Positions 16,841 through 26,033 are shown, counted from the stretch's first letter. The stretch: 64,000 nt of DNA from Emticicia sp031378345 (GCA_031378345.1 JANNDY010000146.1:5463-69462), one strand, 5' to 3'. Program-made: numbers and translations. Notes: generated by a model from the letters alone, not told the origin.

Positions 16841-18556
16841 ATGAAAACTATCATTTTTACATTCGTTTTTAGTCTGATTTTTACTAAAATATTTGCCAAA
16901 GATTCGACCCAAAACAAGGTAGATTCGGTCAAAATTAAAGTAGATTCTGTAAAAACCGTTGAGCCAAAATTGACCATTTCGGGAGATTTGACCATCTCGA
17001 CAGGCTATTATAAAATGTCGGGTTTGGATGCTCCTCGCGGGCAATTTAATCCCTACGGAATTAGTGGAAAACTGATGCTGAAATCTAAAAATTGGATAGT
17101 TCCGATTTCGATGATTTATAGTAGTCAGAATAATAGTTTCAGACAACCTTACAATCAAGTTGGCAGTAGCCCTTTGTATAAAAATTGGCTTGTGCTGCAC
17201 GGCGGTTATCGCAACGTTTATTTTTCGCCGTTTACGCTTGCTGGACATACTTTTTTAGGTTCGGGAATTGAACTCAATCCAAAGAAATTCAGGTTCGGTT
17301 TTATCTATGGAAAATTCAATCGAGCTATCGAAGGAAACTTTGCTGAACCTGACCGAATTCCATTTTTCAAACGCACGGGTTTTGCTTCGAGAATTGGTGT
17401 CGGAACAAAGATAAATTACCTTGATTTGATAGTTTTAAAAGTTGCCGATGATGTTAATTCTATTAGCTTATCGCCTGATTATAAGTATATTAAGCCTGCC
17501 GAGAACTTGGCTTTGGGCATTAGTGCAAGGTTAAAAATCAAGAAGAAATTTAGCTTCGAATTAGACGGTTCAGCGAGTGCTTTTACTCGTGATATTCGTA
17601 CAGAAGCCATCGGAGAATTTGTCAATATCAGGTTTTATGATGCCATCAAAAAGGTGTTTATTCCACGCGTTTCAACCCAGCTTTCGACAGCGTTGCAGTC
17701 GGCAATTGGCTATAAATCAAAGGTTTTTTCTGGAAAAATTCAGTACAAACGTATCGAACCCGAATTCAAAACGATGGGTGCATATTATTTCCAAAACGAC
17801 ATCGAAAGCTATACTTTTAATCCAAATCTTAGTCTTTTCAAAAGCAAATTAAAACTCAATACGAGCATCGGATTACAACATGATAATTTATTGAATCAGA
17901 AAAAAGTGGAAACAAATCGTTTGATTGGTTCGGCGGCAATTGTTTATGCTCCCAATGAAAATTTTTCAATGGATTTTCTCTTTTCTAACTACGGAATCAC
18001 GCAAAAAGCGGGCTATCTGCCTTTGATAGACACCTTAAAAATTGCTCAAAACAACAAAACTTTGTCGCTCAATTCGATGTATATGAAAATCGGAGAAAGT
18101 AATATGCAGACTTTTATGGTTTCGGCAATTTATCAAGAATTACAAGATTTGAACAGCCGAACTGCCATTTTCAACGAAAACCAAAACTGGAATTATAACG
18201 CCTCTTATTCGTTCCAAAACCTCATTTCTAACTTTGATTTTAGCCTAAATTATTCATATACACTCACAAAATCTATTGATATCGAAAGCGTTTTTCATGG
18301 ACCAACTTGCAGCATTAGCAAACTATTTTTGAAGAACAATAATTTGACTTTAAGAAGCAATTTTGGCTATATGCTGAGCAAACAAACTATCTTAGATTTT
18401 CAAGAAAAAGGCAATGTTTTGAATCTTTCTTCCGATGTTTCTTATACTTTTTTCAAGAAAAACACGCTTTCGCTCAATTGGAGTTTGATTAAAAATAAAG
18501 GCTTACAAGATTTCTCCGAAAACAGAGGAACAATCGAATATAATTTAACATTTTGA
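16841..18556 (+). CDS. Predicted outer-membrane beta-barrel protein
   Basis: 572 residues from the ATG at 16841, which begins a good signal peptide (MKTIIFTFVFSLIFTKIFAK); the frame is open back to 16787 but has no better start. A Lys/Val/Asp-rich linker is followed by many amphipathic strands of 8-12 residues ending in 'GTIEYNLTF', a terminal aromatic typical of outer-membrane barrels. No TonB plug or POTRA domain is visible. By context it could export, anchor or receive the small secreted proteins encoded upstream. Translationally coupled to the next gene: its stop (18554-18556) is 5 bp from the next ATG. No specific family recognised. Confidence 0.75.
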   Translation: MKTIIFTFVFSLIFTKIFAKDSTQNKVDSVKIKVDSVKTVEPKLTISGDLTISTGYYKMSGLDAPRGQFNPYGISGKLMLKSKNWIVPISMIYSSQNNSFRQPYNQVGSSPLYKNWLVLHGGYRNVYFSPFTLAGHTFLGSGIELNPKKFRFGFIYGKFNRAIEGNFAEPDRIPFFKRTGFASRIGVGTKINYLDLIVLKVADDVNSISLSPDYKYIKPAENLALGISARLKIKKKFSFELDGSASAFTRDIRTEAIGEFVNIRFYDAIKKVFIPRVSTQLSTALQSAIGYKSKVFSGKIQYKRIEPEFKTMGAYYFQNDIESYTFNPNLSLFKSKLKLNTSIGLQHDNLLNQKKVETNRLIGSAAIVYAPNENFSMDFLFSNYGITQKAGYLPLIDTLKIAQNNKTLSLNSMYMKIGESNMQTFMVSAIYQELQDLNSRTAIFNENQNWNYNASYSFQNLISNFDFSLNYSYTLTKSIDIESVFHGPTCSISKLFLKNNNLTLRSNFGYMLSKQTILDFQEKGNVLNLSSDVSYTFFKKNTLSLNWSLIKNKGLQDFSENRGTIEYNLTF

Positions 18557-18561
18557 AGATT

Positions 18562-19407
18562 ATGAAAAAATACATTTTACTGATTATCAGCACTTTAGCA
18601 ATCAGCATTTGTAATGCCCAGCAAGTTTCAGTAAGCGTTTCGGTCGCACCACCGTACACGCCTTATATGCTTGATTATGTGTTTTCGGCAGGAAAATTAA
18701 CCTTGCAAATCAAGAATAATACTCGGCAAATTCAGCAAATAAAATTGGTTGGAAGCATCATTGGCGATAACGGACTTTGGGTGAAAACTAAGCCAAATTT
18801 TCAGCCAACAAAACCCATTATTTTGAATCCAAATGAGATAAAAATCTTCAAAAATTGGCAAGAATTACAAGATTTTTTCGATGGAAATAATGTAGAATAT
18901 TCCGAAATAAATGTTGAAGCCATTGCTCGAAATGGCTTTCCCGAAGGAACATATAATATTTGTATTAGGGCATTGGATTTTGTCACAAATTCGCTCTTAT
19001 CGTTTGACGAACCTTTGGGTTGCAGTAATCCAATTAGCATCAGGTATGTTGAGCCGCCAGTCATTATTTTTCCAAAAGATGAGGAAATTATCAATATTGC
19101 AAATCATCAAGTACTCATGTTCAATTGGTCGAATGTAATCGGCTTGGCACGAGGTGTAAATTACACTTTCAAATTGGTCGAACTGCCCGATGAAGAGGTA
19201 AACGCCAATGCTTATATTGAATCGGTAACGATTCCGCTTTTTGAACAAAAAAATATTCGGGCAACCACATTAATTTATGGAAATAATATGCCAATATTGA
19301 AATCAAATAAGAAATATGCCGTCAGAATTACAGCTTTTGATTCAGAAAAAAAAGTTGCATTTTTGAATGATGGACATAGTTTTGTAACAACTTTTATTTG
19401 TAAATAA
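18562..19407 (+). CDS. Secreted beta-sandwich (fibronectin III-like) protein
   Basis: 281 residues from the ATG at 18562; a TTG nine bases earlier is rejected. Signal peptide MKKYILLIISTLAISICNAQ. The mature part looks like two beta-sandwich domains: residues about 20-165 with 'LTLQIKNNTRQIQQIKLVGSI...PEGTYNICIRALD', and about 165-280 with 'FNWSN...YTFKLVELP...YAVRITAFD', resembling FnIII/TANFOR-type domains of Bacteroidota surface proteins. Operonic with the barrel gene, so probably a periplasmic or surface partner of it. Confidence 0.75.
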   Translation: MKKYILLIISTLAISICNAQQVSVSVSVAPPYTPYMLDYVFSAGKLTLQIKNNTRQIQQIKLVGSIIGDNGLWVKTKPNFQPTKPIILNPNEIKIFKNWQELQDFFDGNNVEYSEINVEAIARNGFPEGTYNICIRALDFVTNSLLSFDEPLGCSNPISIRYVEPPVIIFPKDEEIINIANHQVLMFNWSNVIGLARGVNYTFKLVELPDEEVNANAYIESVTIPLFEQKNIRATTLIYGNNMPILKSNKKYAVRITAFDSEKKVAFLNDGHSFVTTFICK

Positions 19408-19723
19408 CTCATGTTATACAAAATAAAGCCCAAAGGGCTTAAACTTGAATAGCCATGAGTGAAACTCGTGGTTGTAAAGCAAAGGCAGTTCCAACCCCGA
19501 AGTGGGTTGAACTCGCTCTATGCGATTTTGTTCAACCCACTTCGGGGTTGGAAAACTTTTTTGACATTTATCCCCCAAATTTCATTTGGGGCTATTCAAG
19601 TTTAAGCCCTTTGGGCTTGGAGTAAATAAATAGTCAATAGACTACAGCGGACGGCGTTCTGTTTAACAGCAATCATTTATCAAGTTTAAAAGCATAAATT
19701 ATTAATTAACCGCAAAAAAACCC
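19408..19723. repeat. Intergenic stretch dominated by a nested palindromic repeat
   Basis: No gene. Outer 29-bp perfect inverted arms (19426-19454 and 19590-19618, containing AAACTTGAATAGCC) enclose perfect 22-bp inner arms (19491-19512 and 19530-19551, core CCAACCCCGAAGTGGG) plus small hairpins (CCATGAGTGAAACTCGTGG; CCCAAATTTCATTTGGG). The whole 190-bp block can fold as a branched cruciform or RNA. A related half-element lies at 63935-63979. It also probably ends transcription of the barrel operon. Confidence 0.85.
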
Positions 19724-20269
19724 ATGAAAAAAATTTCAGATTTCTTCTACAATCGTGCCAATGGTTATGCCGTTTTAGGCTTTTTTGCCTTGCAAACACT
19801 CTTTTCTATGTTGATTTTACCCTATTATCAAAAGCAATTCGACCCAAATCTCAATCTTGGTTTGATGGATTTGAGTTTCAATTTTACGCCAGAAAAAGGT
19901 TACAGCATCATCGAAAGTTATGGGGACGCAGGGCGTGAAGTTTATCTTTTTGTCGAATCTTGTATTGATATTATTTACCCAATTGCTTATACGATCTCAT
20001 GGATTTTGCTGTTGAGTTTTTTGTTCAAGAAAAATGCCTGGAATCTCGGCAAATGGAATTTAATTCCAATGGGAGCAATGATATTTGATTTATGCGAAAA
20101 TTTTGGCATTGTTCAAATGCTCAAAGCATTTCCCGAAAGAGTAGATTTCTGGGCAAAATTTGCTTCCAATGCAGGAATTTTAAAATGGCTGTTTTTTGCA
20201 GTAATCATCATTTTATTCTTAGCAAGTTTGGTGATGTGGGTAGTGAAATTGGTGAAGAAAAAGGCTTGA
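19724..20269 (+). CDS. Four-helix integral membrane protein, function unknown
   Basis: 181 residues. Hydrophobic segments at about 15-32, 80-103, 113-130 and 148-172 predict four membrane helices with a basic C-terminus ('VVKLVKKKA') in the cytoplasm. No catalytic motif visible. Stands alone, with a hairpin terminator at 20285-20313. Confidence 0.75.
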   Translation: MKKISDFFYNRANGYAVLGFFALQTLFSMLILPYYQKQFDPNLNLGLMDLSFNFTPEKGYSIIESYGDAGREVYLFVESCIDIIYPIAYTISWILLLSFLFKKNAWNLGKWNLIPMGAMIFDLCENFGIVQMLKAFPERVDFWAKFASNAGILKWLFFAVIIILFLASLVMWVVKLVKKKA

Positions 20270-20284
20270 TTCTATATAAAAAAC

Positions 20285-20313
20285 AGTAGAGACAAGGCAT
20301 TGCCTTGTCTCTA
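20285..20313. terminator. Hairpin between the membrane protein and acyl-CoA dehydrogenase genes
   Basis: Near-perfect inverted repeat GTAGAGACAAGGCA / TGCCTTGTCTCTAC. This type also occurs as a dispersed intergenic repeat in Bacteroidota. It lies between convergent genes and could terminate both. Confidence 0.6.
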
Positions 20314-20329
20314 CATGGGTAAAAAAAAA

Positions 20330-21544
20330 CTATTTCTTCCTCGTATCCAAGCCGTAGGCTTTCAAAATGCCACGAGCCAAGGCTGTTTTATGTACTTCGT
20401 CTGCACCGTCATAAATTCTTGCAGCACGTTCATGCGAGTACCATTGCGAAAGTAAAATATCGTTGGTCATACCCAAAGCTCCGTGCGTCTGAATCGCTCT
20501 GTCAATAACTCTCAGCATCATATTTGCCGTAAAAAACTTTATCATCGAAATCTCATCACGCACGGCAGCAGCCCCTTGTTCGTCAATATTTTTTGCAGTT
20601 CGTAGCACCAAAAGCCTTGCTGAATCTATCTCTGCTCTACTTTCTGCAATAAAACCTTGAATAAATTGCATTTCGCCCAGCATCACACCTTCTGACATTT
20701 CTCTTGAAGCTGCATATCGGCACATCAAATCAAAACTTCGCTCGGCAATACCAATAAAACGCATACAATGATGAATCCTGCCCGGTCCGAGGCGTTCTTG
20801 TGCCAACAAAAAACCAGAACCCTCAACACCAATTAAGTTAGCTTGTGGCACTCGTACATTTTCATACATCACTTCGGCATGGCTCGCCCAACTATCGCCC
20901 GCATGACCCATGATAGGAATATTTCTGATAAATTTAAAACCAGGTGTATCAAGCGGCACAATGATTTGACTTGCTCGTTTGTGAGGAGCAGCATCAGGAT
21001 TTGTAACTGCCATCACAACTGCAAAAGCTGCACCATCTGCCGACGAAGTAAACCATTTATGACCATTTATGACATAATCATCGCCATCTTTCACGGCAGT
21101 TGTACCCATTCGAGTTGGGTTTGAACCTGCAAATTCTGGCTCGGTCATAGAGAAGCAACTCCTAATTTCTCCATTCATCAAAGGCTTTAAATACTTGTCT
21201 TTGAGGTGTTTTGGAGCATATTTGTGCATTAATTCGGTATTTCCGATGTCGGGGGCTTGAGTATTAAAAACATAATGTCCGAAAGGTGAAGTTGCCAAAA
21301 CCTCACTTATTTGACCAAATTCACAAAGTGTTAGCCCAAGTCCGCCATCTTCTTCGGGCAAGTGCAAACCCCAAAGCCCGGCTTGTTTTACTAACTCTCT
21401 TTTTTGATTCAAAACAGGTAGCACATAAGAAAAATTATGCAGAAGATTTTCAGTTGTTTCAAGAGGATACAGTTCAGTTTGAACAAATATTTGAATTTTT
21501 GGTAATAGGTCTTTGAGTTTTTCGGTAATAAATAGGCTTTCCAT
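20330..21544 (-). CDS. Acyl-CoA dehydrogenase, ACAD10/11-like
   Basis: 404 residues. Standard ACAD fold: FAD/substrate loop 'CFSMTEPEFAGSNPT', 'YVINGHKWFTSSAD', and the C-terminal 'SHERAARIYDGADEVHKTALAR', in which the usual 'YEGTxEI' Glu is Asp. The D-G-x-D-E-V-H form is characteristic of the ACAD10/11-type branch, which acts on long or branched (4-hydroxy/phospho) acyl-CoAs. In mammals this domain is fused to an aminoglycoside-phosphotransferase-like kinase; a stand-alone kinase of that type is at 50977-52056 here. FAD-dependent, cytoplasmic. Confidence 0.9.
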   Translation of the reverse strand: MESLFITEKLKDLLPKIQIFVQTELYPLETTENLLHNFSYVLPVLNQKRELVKQAGLWGLHLPEEDGGLGLTLCEFGQISEVLATSPFGHYVFNTQAPDIGNTELMHKYAPKHLKDKYLKPLMNGEIRSCFSMTEPEFAGSNPTRMGTTAVKDGDDYVINGHKWFTSSADGAAFAVVMAVTNPDAAPHKRASQIIVPLDTPGFKFIRNIPIMGHAGDSWASHAEVMYENVRVPQANLIGVEGSGFLLAQERLGPGRIHHCMRFIGIAERSFDLMCRYAASREMSEGVMLGEMQFIQGFIAESRAEIDSARLLVLRTAKNIDEQGAAAVRDEISMIKFFTANMMLRVIDRAIQTHGALGMTNDILLSQWYSHERAARIYDGADEVHKTALARGILKAYGLDTRKK

Positions 21545-21717
21545 TAGCGATGATTTTTAGGATTGATAGTGTAAATATTGGCATAAAGTTAGGTTTACTA
21601 TTTCGATGGCACAAAGATTTAAGGTTTTTCTTGAAAAATAGTTTAATTTTGAGAAAGTTTTGTTTACCACAAAGGCACAAAGTTCACAAAGAAACACTTG
21701 CCAAATTCCTATTTTTA

Positions 21718-23112
21718 ATGCTTCAACGCCTCTTGTTTATTCTGTTTTTTTTCTCACAAACGATTGATTATCAGTGCTTTGCCAATGATTCTTTGATTGT
21801 TCGTAATATTAAAATTGAAGGAAATATTCGAACGAAAGATAAAATTATTTTTCGTGAAATGGTAATTCACGTTGGCGATATTTTACAAAAAAATAAGTTA
21901 AAAGAAATAATTGAATCTGACCGTCAGAAAATCACAAATTTGAATTTGTTTATCACCGTGAAAATTTCTACACAAGAGCTTGATAATCACCAGATTGATG
22001 TAGTTGTGGAGGTGAAAGAACGCTTATATTTGGTGGCTTTTCCAGTTTTTTATTTGGCAGATAGAAATGTAAATGAATGGTGGTACGAGCGAAATCATGA
22101 CCTGAGAAGAACAATTTACGGAATTTATGGCAAACATTCCAACTTGACAGGCAATAATGATCAACTCCGAATTCGGGCAGAAACTGGCTTTATTCAAAAC
22201 TTTGAGATTTCGTACAGCAGTCCTTATTTAGATAAAAAACTACGAACTACTCTGTTGGGAGGCGTTTTTTACGGAATTAACAAAACAATGGTCTATCGGA
22301 CTTGGCAAGATAAATTTCAGTTTTTGGAAAGTGAACAACGCCAACGTGAACGCTTGAATTTCTATACGGTGCTTTCTCGACGTACGGGTTTTTACCAAAA
22401 TCAATCTTTGCAAATAAGTTATAACCAAACACAAATTGCAGATACAATTGCTTATCTAAACCCGAATTATTTTTTAGATGGAAAAATAAAGCAAAAATAT
22501 TTTTTGATAAACTATGCCTATATTTTCGATAGACGAGACAATCGGCAATATGCTCTGAAAGGCAACAGGACGAGTTTTGATGTAACAAAATATGGCTTAT
22601 TTGCTTCCGACAATATCAATCAATTGAGTATAAGTGCATCATATAGTAAATATTTACCTATTAAAAATAAGTTTTATACCAATTATAGCCTTCGGGCAAA
22701 AGTCTCATTTCCTCAAAAGCAACCTTTTTTGCAAACGGTAGGTTTGGGTTATAGAAATGATTTGGTACGTGGCTACGAACTTTATGTGATTGATGGTCAA
22801 AGCTTTGTGCTGGCAAAAACCAATTTAAAATACAAACTTCTTGACCGTACTTTTAACCTCAGCAAGTTTCTGAAAATAAAACAATTTAATACATTGCCAG
22901 TGGCGGCATATCTCAACTCGTTTATAGATTTTGGTTATGCCCAAAATAATTTTCCACAGATAAATAATACTAAATTGGCAAATAAATGGTTAGTAGGTGG
23001 AGGTTTTGGCTTAGATGTAATTACTTGGTATAATGTAGTCGGACGACTCAATTACTCAATCAATGGTTTGGGCGAAAAACGTTTGTTTTTTAATTTGGCT
23101 CGGGAGTTTTAG
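21718..23112 (+). CDS. BamA/TamA-like outer-membrane protein with POTRA domain
   Basis: The open frame starts at 21550, but the ATG at 21718 begins the signal peptide (MLQRLLFILFFFSQTIDYQC). A POTRA-like domain follows ('SLIVRNIKIEGNIRTKDKIIFREMVIHVGDIL...VVVEVKERLYLVAFPVF', residues about 25-110), then a 16-strand-like barrel with 'RTSFDVTKYGLF', 'GYRNDLVRGYELYVIDGQSF' (the conserved VRGYE lid loop of Omp85 proteins) and a C-terminal 'LNYSINGLGEKRLFFNLAREF'. It is a short Omp85 member with one POTRA, so more a specialised translocase or surface-protein assembly factor than the essential BamA. Confidence 0.85.
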   Translation: MLQRLLFILFFFSQTIDYQCFANDSLIVRNIKIEGNIRTKDKIIFREMVIHVGDILQKNKLKEIIESDRQKITNLNLFITVKISTQELDNHQIDVVVEVKERLYLVAFPVFYLADRNVNEWWYERNHDLRRTIYGIYGKHSNLTGNNDQLRIRAETGFIQNFEISYSSPYLDKKLRTTLLGGVFYGINKTMVYRTWQDKFQFLESEQRQRERLNFYTVLSRRTGFYQNQSLQISYNQTQIADTIAYLNPNYFLDGKIKQKYFLINYAYIFDRRDNRQYALKGNRTSFDVTKYGLFASDNINQLSISASYSKYLPIKNKFYTNYSLRAKVSFPQKQPFLQTVGLGYRNDLVRGYELYVIDGQSFVLAKTNLKYKLLDRTFNLSKFLKIKQFNTLPVAAYLNSFIDFGYAQNNFPQINNTKLANKWLVGGGFGLDVITWYNVVGRLNYSINGLGEKRLFFNLAREF

Positions 23113-23284
23113 CTATCGGCGGTCGGTTTTCGGCAGGCAACAATCAAAATTTTCATTTTTTATACTGGTTTTTAAACTTTAATCTGCGAAATTTACTTTG
23201 GCATGCTGAAAAAAAGCTGGTTGCCGAAAACTAATTGCTGATTTTTTTATTCATTTTCATTTAATATATTTCTTTCAAAAAATT

Positions 23285-23830
23285 ATGAAAATTCATTTAT
23301 TTATTTTATCTTTGTTATTAATTACGTGCAGTAACCCAAAAGAAACAAAAACCGTGGAAGTTTTAAGCCCACCCTCACCCAAAACAGTTACATCAAGTAA
23401 CGTACAAAAATTGCTACGTGCCATCATGGGTACGGGCGAAGGTCTCCTTCGGGGTGTCAAGTTTGGTGATACCATAACTGATGTTAAAAAGAAGGAAACA
23501 ATCGAGATTTTTGAAGAAGAAGATACCCATATTGGCTATTCGTTCGACACCGAAAGCCTCGAAACAGTGGATATTCTCTACGAAAAAGACAAACAAAATC
23601 GTGTTACAGGCATCGAATTAGATATTTATATGAATACCGACGCCTCAAACGATAGCTTGAAAAACGAATTGAGCAATCAATTTTCGATTCGTTATGGCAA
23701 GCCATTACCTACTAAAGAAGACCTAACTTGGAAAATAAAACCCAATGGGCAGGTTAGCATAAAAGTTGTAAAAAATAAGTTAGATAGAGGCTTAGAAGTG
23801 AGGTTTTCCCAAGCTTCTAAAGCTCTTTAA
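23285..23830 (+). CDS. Predicted lipoprotein, function unknown
   Basis: 181 residues: MKIHLFILSLLLITC is a type II signal with lipobox LITC (Cys 15), followed by a Pro/Thr linker and a compact alpha/beta domain ('GVKFGDTITDVKKKE', 'ETVDILYEKDKQNRVTGIELDIYM'), which resembles small periplasmic sensor or solute-binding folds but is not recognised. Closed by a terminator at 23842-23878. Confidence 0.7.
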   Translation: MKIHLFILSLLLITCSNPKETKTVEVLSPPSPKTVTSSNVQKLLRAIMGTGEGLLRGVKFGDTITDVKKKETIEIFEEEDTHIGYSFDTESLETVDILYEKDKQNRVTGIELDIYMNTDASNDSLKNELSNQFSIRYGKPLPTKEDLTWKIKPNGQVSIKVVKNKLDRGLEVRFSQASKAL

Positions 23831-23841
23831 AATACATTTCA

Positions 23842-23878
23842 AAAAACCCTGTGAAAATATGATTTTCACAGGGTTTTT
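23842..23878 (+). terminator. Terminator after the lipoprotein gene
   Basis: A perfect 17-bp stem (AAAAACCCTGTGAAAAT and complement) with a 3-base loop, ending in a T-run. Confidence 0.9.
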
Positions 23879-24120
23879 ATTTAATACCAGTGCGGTTATC
23901 TTCAAAATCAACTCGTTTTTCTGCTTTTAAAATTTATTGATTTCTCTTGAATTTCGATTGTTTTTTCATAAAATGCTTATAACCAATAACTTACGTTTTT
24001 TGTTTTTGTTAGAATTAAAGCCAATTCTGATATTAACATATAAGAAGTTAAGATTGGCATAAATGTTGATAAAGGACTAATGTAACTGCTGTGAGCGTAT
24101 AAAAAAATAGACCTAATATC

Positions 24121-24933
24121 ATGGAAATCAAGACAAAATCTGCCCTCAGTTTTTTACTGATGGGATGCTTAACATTATGTAGTTGTGAAGGACCAGAGGG
24201 GCCTCAAGGAGCAAAAGGCGACCAAGGGATTCAAGGTGTGCAAGGAGTAAAAGGAGATACAGGTGCGGTTGGTCCTGCTGGTGCAACTGGACAAACAGGA
24301 GCGACGGGTGCTACTGGAATTCAAGGCCCAACAGGAGAAACTGGGGCTGTTGGACCTGCTGGTGCGACAGGTGCAACTGGACAAACAGGAGCGACGGGAG
24401 CAACAGGAGCAACGGGGCCTCAAGGTGCTACTGGAGCAACAGGTGCTACCGGACCACAAGGACAAACTGGTGCGACAGGAGCAACTGGTGCTACTGGACC
24501 ACAAGGACAAACTGGTGCGACTGGTGCAGCAGGCACAAGCAATGTTATTTACTCTGATTGGTTTACCCCTGCAGTTTCCGATTGGCAAAAAGTAACAGAA
24601 AAAAACTATATATATGCAATGATTGATGCGAAAACGACGCAAGACATTATAGATAAAGGTGTAGTGCTTGCCTATACTCGCCAAACGGCTGGCGGACAAG
24701 CATATTTGCTTCCACTCATGTTAGAAACAAATTCAGGACTAACAAATTATAATATTTCGATAGCAGTAGGCAAAATAAATATAACTTTTGTAGAGTTGTT
24801 AGATATACAAGGCAAGCCGGCCACAGGTTTACAATTTCGATATGTGATTATTCCAGGAGGGATTAAAACAAGAGCAAATATTGATTATACAAACTTCAAT
24901 GAAGTTGCAAAAGCATTCGGGATTCCAAGATAA
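24121..24933 (+). CDS. Collagen-like repeat lipoprotein
   Basis: 270 residues. The signal peptide ends in a lipobox-like 'LTLCSC' (Cys 20/22). Residues 24-140 are 39 uninterrupted Gly-X-Y triplets (mostly GAT, GPQ, GQT, GPA), the collagen triple-helix pattern. The C-terminal 130 residues ('YSDWFTPAVSDWQKVTEKNYIYAMIDAKTTQDIIDKGVVLAYTRQ...') look like a beta-rich trimerisation or head domain seen at the end of Bacteroidota collagen-like lipoproteins. Expected as a trimeric stalk on the cell surface. GAT-rich triplets are typical of bacterial rather than animal collagens. Confidence 0.9.
   Translation: MEIKTKSALSFLLMGCLTLCSCEGPEGPQGAKGDQGIQGVQGVKGDTGAVGPAGATGQTGATGATGIQGPTGETGAVGPAGATGATGQTGATGATGATGPQGATGATGATGPQGQTGATGATGATGPQGQTGATGAAGTSNVIYSDWFTPAVSDWQKVTEKNYIYAMIDAKTTQDIIDKGVVLAYTRQTAGGQAYLLPLMLETNSGLTNYNISIAVGKINITFVELLDIQGKPATGLQFRYVIIPGGIKTRANIDYTNFNEVAKAFGIPR
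24190..24540 (+). repeat. Minisatellite encoding Gly-X-Y triplets
   Basis: 39 consecutive 9-base units coding for Gly-X-Y with several longer internal duplications (blocks such as GCA-ACT-GGT-GCT-ACT-GGA recur). Prone to length change by slippage or recombination; an apparent long antisense frame here is a by-product of the repeat. Confidence 0.9.
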
Positions 24934-25045
24934 GGAAAATTATAAATTATCTGTGAACAATTATCAACTGGTTCTACGCTAATTTGCTCAATTTTCAATA
25001 ATAAAAATATCAAGCCGTATTAAATTTGTCATGAAATATACAATA

Positions 25046-25080
25046 CAAAAGGCACTCAAAAGGTGCCTTTTGTTGTTTTT
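25046..25080 (+). terminator. Terminator after the collagen-like gene
   Basis: Stem CAAAAGGCAC / GTGCCTTTTG with a 7-base loop, then T-rich sequence. It lies about 110 bp past the stop and before the TPR gene. Confidence 0.8.
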
Positions 25081-25127
25081 AAGCTATATTTTTAATAAAT
25101 TCCTTAAATAAACGTTTTAAATTTAAG

Positions 25128-26033
25128 ATGAAAAAATCAGCAATTAGATGTCAATTTTTTAGTAAAAAACTCTATTTTTTACTACTTTTCCCACTTTTAG
25201 GGTTTTCTCAAAGGTGCAATCATGCCCGTGAGATTCAAACGCTTTATAGCCAATTAGTTGCCAATGGTTTTGATACAAAAACACCTATTTCTTACCATTA
25301 TTTTTTTATAGATAATAGCCAAGAAGACCTTACTCGCTTCAAAGATTTGCTTTTAAAACAAAATTATCGCTTTATAAATACCTCAAAAAACGCAGGAAAG
25401 TTTCAGTTAGAAATGGAAAAAAAAGATGCTTTTGATGCCAATTCCGCTACTCGAATGGAGCAATCTTTGAGCCAATTTGCCAAAGCTAATAATATTGAAA
25501 TTTTTGATGGTTTTGAGCTAAAACAAGAAGAAAATGAAGATAATTCGTTGAATATCATTGATTTCAAGAAGGAAGTTGAACGAATTCCAACAGCAGAATT
25601 ATTCAAAAAAGGAATGGAATTTTATTCAAAAAAGGACGATGCAAAAGCTCTTGCGGTTTTTGACCGTTGTATCAAATTAGGTATTAATTCCGAAACGAGT
25701 TATTATAAAAGAGGAAATTGCAAAACCGCTTTGGGACAAACAAAAGGAGCAATTGCCGACTTAGATAATGCCTTGAAAATAAACCCCAAACACTACGAAG
25801 CAAACTTCAATTTGGCTGGACTTTATTTTGAAGCCGAGAATTATGATAAGGCGGCAGAATATTATCTAAAAGCCACATCAATTAATGTTAGAAGCGAGAA
25901 TGGTTTCTATCGTTTGGCAGAAACTTACCAAAAAATGGGCATGAAAAATGCTGCTTTGCAAAATTGCCAAAAGGCTTTACAAATCAATCCAAATAATGAA
26001 TTTGCTAAAGATTTGATGAAAAAATTGAAGTGA
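25128..26033 (+). CDS. Secreted TPR protein with RraB-like N-terminal domain
   Basis: 301 residues. An N-terminal hydrophobic segment ending '...LLLFPLLGFSQ' predicts export. Residues about 28-130 ('REIQTLYSQLVANGFDTKTPISYHYFFIDNSQEDLTRFKDLLLKQNYRF...') match the pattern of RraB-type (ribonuclease E inhibitor B) domains, a 'Gx(D)' followed by 'hyFyF...l...l...gy'. Residues about 155-300 are four tetratricopeptide repeats ('AELFKKGMEFYSKKDDAKALAVFDRCIKLG' and following). A protein-interaction role is likely. RraB would be odd outside the cytoplasm, so the domain may have another job here. Confidence 0.7.
   Translation: MKKSAIRCQFFSKKLYFLLLFPLLGFSQRCNHAREIQTLYSQLVANGFDTKTPISYHYFFIDNSQEDLTRFKDLLLKQNYRFINTSKNAGKFQLEMEKKDAFDANSATRMEQSLSQFAKANNIEIFDGFELKQEENEDNSLNIIDFKKEVERIPTAELFKKGMEFYSKKDDAKALAVFDRCIKLGINSETSYYKRGNCKTALGQTKGAIADLDNALKINPKHYEANFNLAGLYFEAENYDKAAEYYLKATSINVRSENGFYRLAETYQKMGMKNAALQNCQKALQINPNNEFAKDLMKKLK

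Noticed and set aside
16754..17248. 164-residue antisense frame over the barrel gene start
   Set aside because: Basic, low-complexity translation opposite a gene with signal peptide and clear strands; crosses a promoter region.
24175..24699. Long antisense frame opposite the collagen-like gene (Cys/Ser-rich)
   Set aside because: It is the mirror of the Gly-X-Y DNA repeat; no start context, and its composition follows from the repeat.
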